A DNA stretch of 64,000 nt from JAMXLO01 sp963726125 (lineage in GTDB: Bacteria; Pseudomonadota; Alphaproteobacteria; Acetobacterales; Acetobacteraceae). A program made the position numbers and the translations under genes. This document shows positions 59,210-64,000 of this stretch, one piece after another; within the stretch, counting starts at the first letter, position 1; each line of letters starts with the position of its first letter. The stretch lies in assembly GCA_963726125.1 (NCBI GenBank), contig CAVSBG010000020.1:186001-250000 (forward strand). The letters run 5' to 3'. The notes below the pieces were generated by a model, which worked only from the letters and a program-made list of their open reading frames with translations, made no database searches and was not told the DNA's origin.

Positions 59210-61972
59210 TCAGGCGACAACCGGAGAGCCACTGCAAACGGAGATCCAACGGGCACCGTCATAGAAGACGCCGACACCGGAACCTACACCAGCGGTTTCG
59301 CTAGGCTTGCGACCGTTGCTCGCAAAGGCCATCGCACCCGCGCCGGGCGACATCGGCAACGATGATACGGTGAAAGAAGGAAGCGAGGGCGGACCCGAGA
59401 AATGTGGATTGACTGCATTGGTTCGAAATACCTCTCGCCAGTTCGAGATTAAGTCCGACACGACCTGGAAGCGGTCGTTTGGACGGAGTGTGACAGGACC
59501 GCCATCGATAGTATCGATGCCGCTTAGGACGATCGTCACGATCGCAGAACCTGTCACTGTAAACGTGAACCCCGTGCCCCCCGCCACCGTGCTCGCGGCG
59601 GGCAGTGTGATTGCGTATTGTGATCCATTGCCAGCCAGTATGATCATATCGCCAGCCTGCGAAGCAACCAGCGTGGCATTAGCTGAAATCACGCTCAGCG
59701 GGCCGACTGAAATCCCCTTTCCAACCGGGTACGATGACGTGCCCTGGTACCATCTGAGAACGCTGCAGTTGGCGTCATAGGAAAGTCGATTTGAATTCGA
59801 CGCTTCGAAAGCTATCGCATGACCAGCGGCAAGCCTTATGGCAGCAGCACCAGCCATCTGTTGCGACTGAGTAGTGTCCAGGACAGCTATCGAAAAAGGA
59901 ATACCGATATTAAATACTCGATACGCATGTCCCGTGGATCCACCTCCGAGATATATCCCAACGACAGAAGAGATTTCGACAGGAGCACCCGAAGGGCTAT
60001 TCTGTGCGACAACCAATGACTGGATCTGCCGCGAATTTCCGTCATCGGGGCCGTTGCCAACCCAATCCATTTCAACAGTCAACGAGGCTCCAGCCCAACT
60101 CGATGGCTGGCCCGTTGTATCACGATATTCGAGGCAAGCCGCCCAAAGCTGCGGTTGGGGGAGCGGCTTGCCATTTGAGTCGGTCCCAATGTTCTGCCGG
60201 ATTGTCTGAATGTAGCGTCCGACATGCTCGGCTGGGCTGCCGGCGGAGGGCGTCTGAGTGCCACACCACAACAACCTATCGATCCCGCCCCAGACATAGT
60301 TGTTTGGGCTACCATATATGATCGTGTCATGGTGGGCGTTGGAAATGACCCCCCCTCCCACCGGGCCGCCGTTATGATTGACAACATACGATGAGTGAAG
60401 GACAGCAAAATCGGACGGCGCTGATCCAGTCTGGGAAAACTCAGCACTGGTATTGCTGTTGCCTACCACAATTCCAGGCAGAAAGCCATTTGCGGGGCCA
60501 TTGCCTCCAGGTATGCCATCCGAAAGGGAAGTTCCATCAGGAAGGGAGGTTCCGTCAACGATCCATTTGACACGCTTGGTCAGTGGAACGCCCCAGTTAT
60601 TGGGATTCTGCAGCACGGTGACACCGTTCGGCACATAGATCGCGGAACCGACTGAAGCCGCTTGGTATGCCGCCTTGAATGCGGCCGTATCATCGGCTGT
60701 GCCATTAAGTTGTGCGCCGTAAGGGGCAGCTTTTACGTTGATCACTCCTGTCAACGTACTGCCTGTGGTATCCACGTAGTGCTTCGTCGCTGCATGCAGG
60801 GATGATGTCGGATCCGCGGCCAATGTCAGTGGGCCCGTCAGATTTCCGCCTTGGAGCGGCAATGCTGAGCCAACCTGACCATCAACGTATTGCTTTGTCG
60901 TCGCGTGCATGGGAGCGATGGGATTCGCCGCTAGTACCAGGGCGCCTGTCATGCTGCCGCCGCTGACCGGCAAAGCTGTGGTCACTTGAGCATCCACGTA
61001 GTGCTTGGTTGCCGCAAGCAAGGGCGTTGTTGGGTCGGCCGCTAGTGTCAAGCTACCGGTAAGTGCGCCACCCGTCTTGGGCAGGCTTGTTGATGTTATA
61101 TTGTCGACGTACTGCTTTGTTGCAGCCTGTAACGCCACAGTTGGATCGGCGGAAAGCACCAGCGGGCCAGTCAGTGTATCGCCGCCCCGTGATACGCGCG
61201 CATCAACGTACTCTTTGGTCGCTGCCTGAAGTGGTACAGTTGGGTCCGATGCCAGGATCAATGCACCGGTGAGAGACGCTCCGGCTTTTGGAACGACCGT
61301 TGTGACCTGAAAATCAACATACTGTTTGGTCGCCGCCTGTAAAGAGGCAGAGGGGTCAGCGGATAAGGTAATCGGGCCCGTAAGGGTTCCACCAGACGTC
61401 GATAGCGCTGTTGAAAGCTGCGTATCCACATAACGCTTCGTCGCTGCCTGCTGCGTTGTAGTAGGATCCGATGCCAGGACCAGTCCACCTGTCAGCGTGC
61501 CCCCAGCAAGAGGCAGCACATTTGCGGCAAAGTCGCTCAACGCATACGAGGCCGTATTGCCGGTCGGTGTTACAAGGAGGTTGCTAATGTCGACATTGTC
61601 GATCCCGGCAAGACCGCTCATAAACTGGCTGTAAGTGACCGCGGTATTGTTATTTCCTTGCCCTAACGGCACAAGATCACTGTCGGCCGGCACAGTTCCC
61701 GCGCGCAGTGATGTAATCACAAAAGGAGTGGCATCGGCCGAAAGGGCGCCATTTGCCACGTTCAAATTCGCTCCGATGACAATCTGCTCAGGGCCGCCAG
61801 TTCCGCTACTGAGGCGGCCAAGAAGCATCTCGGATCCGAGGGCTATTTGTGGCTGGATACCTGCCAGCATCTGCGCGCGGGTCGTCCTACGAGCCACGCC
61901 ATTTTGACTGACCAGCAGTTCGTCAATGTCTGACACCGCCGTTGCCGGCTCGAGCTCATCGATTGTCGGCAT
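59210..61972 (-). CDS. Large phage tail-fibre protein with tandem repeats
   Basis: A 920-residue protein. It begins MPTIDELEPATAVSDIDELLVSQNG, has seven repeats of about 37 residues with the LTG-L-L..DP...AATK.YVD motif, and then a long beta-helix-like region (GTADDTAAFKAAYQAA) and a C-terminal domain. It would form the trimeric fibre that contacts the host. ATG 61972 or the TTG at 61978 may start it; the TTG has AGGAG at the better distance. It starts behind a 98-nt gap. Confidence 0.86.
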   Translation of the reverse strand: MPTIDELEPATAVSDIDELLVSQNGVARRTTRAQMLAGIQPQIALGSEMLLGRLSSGTGGPEQIVIGANLNVANGALSADATPFVITSLRAGTVPADSDLVPLGQGNNNTAVTYSQFMSGLAGIDNVDISNLLVTPTGNTASYALSDFAANVLPLAGGTLTGGLVLASDPTTTQQAATKRYVDTQLSTALSTSGGTLTGPITLSADPSASLQAATKQYVDFQVTTVVPKAGASLTGALILASDPTVPLQAATKEYVDARVSRGGDTLTGPLVLSADPTVALQAATKQYVDNITSTSLPKTGGALTGSLTLAADPTTPLLAATKHYVDAQVTTALPVSGGSMTGALVLAANPIAPMHATTKQYVDGQVGSALPLQGGNLTGPLTLAADPTSSLHAATKHYVDTTGSTLTGVINVKAAPYGAQLNGTADDTAAFKAAYQAASVGSAIYVPNGVTVLQNPNNWGVPLTKRVKWIVDGTSLPDGTSLSDGIPGGNGPANGFLPGIVVGNSNTSAEFSQTGSAPSDFAVLHSSYVVNHNGGPVGGGVISNAHHDTIIYGSPNNYVWGGIDRLLWCGTQTPSAGSPAEHVGRYIQTIRQNIGTDSNGKPLPQPQLWAACLEYRDTTGQPSSWAGASLTVEMDWVGNGPDDGNSRQIQSLVVAQNSPSGAPVEISSVVGIYLGGGSTGHAYRVFNIGIPFSIAVLDTTQSQQMAGAAAIRLAAGHAIAFEASNSNRLSYDANCSVLRWYQGTSSYPVGKGISVGPLSVISANATLVASQAGDMIILAGNGSQYAITLPAASTVAGGTGFTFTVTGSAIVTIVLSGIDTIDGGPVTLRPNDRFQVVSDLISNWREVFRTNAVNPHFSGPPSLPSFTVSSLPMSPGAGAMAFASNGRKPSETAGVGSGVGVFYDGARWISVCSGSPVVA
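60749..61507 (-). repeat. Tandem repeats within tail-fibre gene
   Basis: About seven units of roughly 111 bp encode LTG...L..DP...AATK.YVD; the DNA copies differ a good deal between units, so selection has kept the protein pattern. Copy number is the sort that changes by slippage or recombination. Confidence 0.85.
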
Positions 61973-62070
61973 GGTCAACTTGGACTCCTAGGTAAACCAT
62001 CGGGCTCCGCTACGCCCGAATAACGTCATTGTCTGCTAAATTCGACCAATGGTCACGAGCGGCGGGACTA

Positions 62071-62550
62071 TCAGACTGCAATCGGATTGCCATTTTCGTC
62101 CGTGATGATTAGTCCGCCATCGGTAGTCAAAACACTCGGCGAGCTTGGACCAACTGAAAGATAAAGAACAGGCAGTATAACCCCGCGGTTTATTGTACGA
62201 CCGTTCAAAGTCGTAATCGTCATGACAATCGTGTATACGACACCAGTTTGACCAGCCGATAGCCACAACACGGCAATATTTCCATCGGCCTTGACACTGT
62301 TCACGGTCAAATCTCCCGGATCGGCTGGGGCAATAGTTACATCGATGGTAGCAATTGCATCACCGTCATTCCCAACTAGGGCCGGCCCGATATCGAACCG
62401 GTAGTCGAGGACGTCTGTCGGATCCTTCATCGGCCAACTCAGCGTCGGAGGCGCGGCTGATGCCGATCCACGTGGTATCGGAATAAACAAGTCAAGCACT
62501 ATGGTGCGTGCGGTGCTGGGCTTCCAAATGTGCGTTGCTGTAGTGGGCAT
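62071..62550 (-). CDS. Phage fibre-tail adaptor-like protein
   Basis: A 159-residue protein. It begins MPTTATHIWKPSTARTIVLDLF and has LSWPMKDPTDVLDYRFDIGPAL and a beta-sandwich-like body (IATIDVTIAPADPGDLTVNSV, VLWLSAGQTGVVYTIVM) with a TTLNGRTINRGVILPVLYLS end. I recall this pattern as the fibre-tail adaptor family. ATG 62550 was chosen. It lies between the fibre gene and the small gene at 62594, on the same strand. Confidence 0.7.
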   Translation of the reverse strand: MPTTATHIWKPSTARTIVLDLFIPIPRGSASAAPPTLSWPMKDPTDVLDYRFDIGPALVGNDGDAIATIDVTIAPADPGDLTVNSVKADGNIAVLWLSAGQTGVVYTIVMTITTLNGRTINRGVILPVLYLSVGPSSPSVLTTDGGLIITDENGNPIAV

Positions 62551-62593
62551 AAAAGCTTCCTGATCGGGCGTGAGAACCGTCGTAACTCGCCGG

Positions 62594-62860
62594 TTACTTA
62601 TTGCCGGACAGAGCGACGAGCTGCGCGCTAAGGGTGGCGAGCTGCGCTTGCAGTTCGAGAACGGTCGGTATACGTGGCGCCGGAGACACGTCGCATGGAG
62701 GACTGAATCCCTTGCCATCGTAGCGCCAACCATCCCTTACGCCGGGCTGCGACGAAATGTCCACCCAAACCAAGGTCGGCACAAACAATTGCGTAATATC
62801 GAAACCGGTTTCCAGTATTTCTGCAACCACCCCGTCTTGGATTCGTGCATAGGATCGCAT
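62594..62860 (-). CDS. Small phage-tail-associated protein
   Basis: An 88-residue protein beginning MRSYARIQDGVVAEILETG, then FVPTLVWVDISSQPGVRDGW and a C-terminal helical segment VLELQAQLATLSAQLVALS that may coil. This kind of protein is common beside fibre genes and may be a fibre chaperone or adaptor. ATG 62860; the gene overlaps nothing but sits 8 nt behind the glycine-rich fibre gene stop. Confidence 0.72.
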   Translation of the reverse strand: MRSYARIQDGVVAEILETGFDITQLFVPTLVWVDISSQPGVRDGWRYDGKGFSPPCDVSPAPRIPTVLELQAQLATLSAQLVALSGNK

Positions 62861-62868
62861 GGTTCTAC

Positions 62869-64000
62869 TTACCACCTTACAACGACCAAACCGGGTGCTC
62901 CTGGCGCTCCATTATAAGGTGTGGAGCTGTTGCCTCCTGTACCAGCACCTGATGCGCCGCCACCAGGCGAAACACCCATAATACCCCACGTGCCGCTATT
63001 TTGGCAGCCACCCATCGGGGCGGCCCCACCCAATCCACCTTGGTTCACCACTCCCGCCTGTCCGGCAGATCCTGCGATATTGACATCGCCACCCACGCCG
63101 ACACCGCTCGGTGTCGCGCCATTCTGCGGGCTTGAGGCGCTGGCCAGAGGATTTAGGCTTCCTCCAGTCGCGCTTACAAAAGCGCCGAAACTGGACGTGC
63201 CACCCCCAGAAGGATTTGCACCGCCGGTGGTGCCTCCTGCGCCGCCCGACCCCACAGTCACCGCCACGATTTGCCCAGGTGTAAGGCCTGTGATCCGTCT
63301 GCGTGCGTAGCCGCCCCCCGAGCCACCACCACTCGGAGTAGTAGCGATTGAAGCATAACTTCCGGAGCCTCCCCCCCACAATTCTACTTCCATCTGGGTC
63401 ACTCCCGCCTGTACGGTAAAGCTCCCAGAGTTCGAATAGGTTTGAACCCCGGTTGCGAAACCAGGACGAAGAGCAGGAAGCTTCCAATTGAGCAGCGGCG
63501 CCGTTGGAAGTTGAACGATATTTACGGCGCCAATGGTAGTCTGACCGTATGATAGTGTAACAACATAAAGACCGACCCACCCATTGTCGACCGGCGGTGT
63601 CAGTTGTGATCCAGAATTAGCCGCAGCAGCGGACTTTAGCTGAAGCTGAACACGTTGAACGCGAAAGGTGTTTTGGGCGACTCCGGAGTTGGTAGGACCA
63701 CTGTATGGCTGAGTTGGATTTGACGCGTTATAATAAGGCAGCACCACTGGACTTATGTCGCTCTCTTGCAGTGTCGCCTGAATAAGATAGTTGACCGACT
63801 GGCCTGAAGTTACGGGAGCGGCCAACGTGAAAGACGTCGCAGCGAGATTGATGCCCATCTTGACCAAACAATCCCCACTGTCGGCAGGTAGCGATCCATA
63901 GGCGAGCGCATCAACGATGGATAGTTGAGTGATGCTTCCAGGACCGACCATTATGTTCAGCGAAGCTGGGACTGTTGGAAGGCAAACAAGACCATCCGCT
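62869..64000 (-). CDS. Glycine-rich phage tail-fibre protein, 5' end outside the window
   Basis: The frame is open to the window edge, with ADGLVCLPTVPASLNI ahead of an ATG at 63951; the gene therefore starts beyond base 64000. It has an N-terminal part GPGSITQLSIVDALAYGSLP, a virion-type middle, and a long glycine-rich C-terminus (GGGSGGGYARRR, GGAGGTTGGANPSGGG, ending PGAPGLVVVRW) of the kind found in receptor-binding tail tips. It is the first gene of the minus-strand tail cassette in this window. Confidence 0.82.
   Translation of the reverse strand, partial: ADGLVCLPTVPASLNIMVGPGSITQLSIVDALAYGSLPADSGDCLVKMGINLAATSFTLAAPVTSGQSVNYLIQATLQESDISPVVLPYYNASNPTQPYSGPTNSGVAQNTFRVQRVQLQLKSAAAANSGSQLTPPVDNGWVGLYVVTLSYGQTTIGAVNIVQLPTAPLLNWKLPALRPGFATGVQTYSNSGSFTVQAGVTQMEVELWGGGSGSYASIATTPSGGGSGGGYARRRITGLTPGQIVAVTVGSGGAGGTTGGANPSGGGTSSFGAFVSATGGSLNPLASASSPQNGATPSGVGVGGDVNIAGSAGQAGVVNQGGLGGAAPMGGCQNSGTWGIMGVSPGGGASGAGTGGNSSTPYNGAPGAPGLVVVRW

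Larger units (their letters stand above)
55495..64000 (-). mobile_element. Prophage tail-fibre module, right end cut by window
   Basis: Six minus-strand genes in a row encode tail-fibre-like proteins. The stretch is lower in GC than the rest, and its codon use differs. No integrase, terminase or att site is in the window, so the element extends beyond base 64000; the left border is likely near 55.4 kb, behind the lipoprotein gene. A gene transfer agent or a tailocin cannot be excluded. Confidence 0.75.

Noticed and set aside
60749..61507. Tandem repeats that could be taken for a CRISPR array
   Set aside because: They encode a continuous protein repeat with variable DNA sequence and no spacer pattern.
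1..64000. tRNA, rRNA and riboswitches
   Set aside because: I looked for tRNA-like cloverleaf and rRNA segments and for leader hairpins before biosynthetic genes and saw none I could support by eye; a covariance search would decide.

Overview
The window is high-GC DNA that reads like a chromosome of an alphaproteobacterium, most likely of the Acetobacteraceae (Rhodospirillales). The evidence is a class I PHA synthase, a GAAC-N7-GAAC LexA box of alphaproteobacterial type in front of imuA-imuB-dnaE2, a DUF1127 protein, a PEP-CTERM protein, and many small conserved proteins of acetobacterial style. No rRNA or tRNA gene was seen. The family placement is inference from gene content.

Layout. 1-7.7 kb: the 3' part of phaC; a minus-strand surface-polysaccharide operon (frameshifted TPR/glycosyltransferase, a protein with FD.xWYL...NPDV repeats, a 2OG-Fe(II) oxygenase); then a glutathionyl-hydroquinone reductase/aldo-keto reductase pair and a DUF1194 protein. 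7.8-11.3 kb: a LexA-like self-cleaving repressor (S24), a divergent gene, a candidate small RNA with its own promoter and terminator, and a chain of very short, translationally coupled genes; this looks like a domesticated phage-type module. 11.4-28.5 kb: housekeeping and accessory genes: pyrD, a frameshifted HAD hydrolase, a PEP-CTERM protein, uvrD/pcrA, prmA, an aminopeptidase P, an MBL hydrolase, a Rieske ferredoxin with its reductase, a tyrosinase, an MFS/pteridine-type transporter and an FHA protein.

28.6-44.6 kb is a catabolic block: two F420-type LLM oxidoreductases, a three-subunit opine-oxidase-like dehydrogenase, a GST plus CoA-transferase pair, a DszA/NtaA-type monooxygenase divergent from a molybdenum hydroxylase large subunit, and an operon of a YqgE-like protein, a 2-hydroxychromene-2-carboxylate isomerase-like protein, an MDR dehydrogenase, a beta-propeller lactonase and an LLM oxidoreductase. 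44.6-45.7 kb holds no supported gene. 45.7-49.4 kb: a phosphate acyltransferase behind an FNR/FixK-type box, an XRE regulator divergent from an AsnC-like gene and a DUF6362-like gene, a cupin and a NUDIX protein. 49.4-54.9 kb: the SOS mutagenesis cassette imuA-imuB-dnaE2, with dnaE2 frameshifted. 55.5-64 kb (right edge): lower-GC tail-fibre genes of a prophage, cut by the window end.

Three genes (TPR glycosyltransferase, HAD hydrolase, dnaE2) are each broken by what looks like one extra G or C. This could be real decay or a repeated sequencing error. The most novel candidate is the roughly 85-nt RNA at 9067-9151, with two hairpins flanking an anti-Shine-Dalgarno TCCTCCT stretch.
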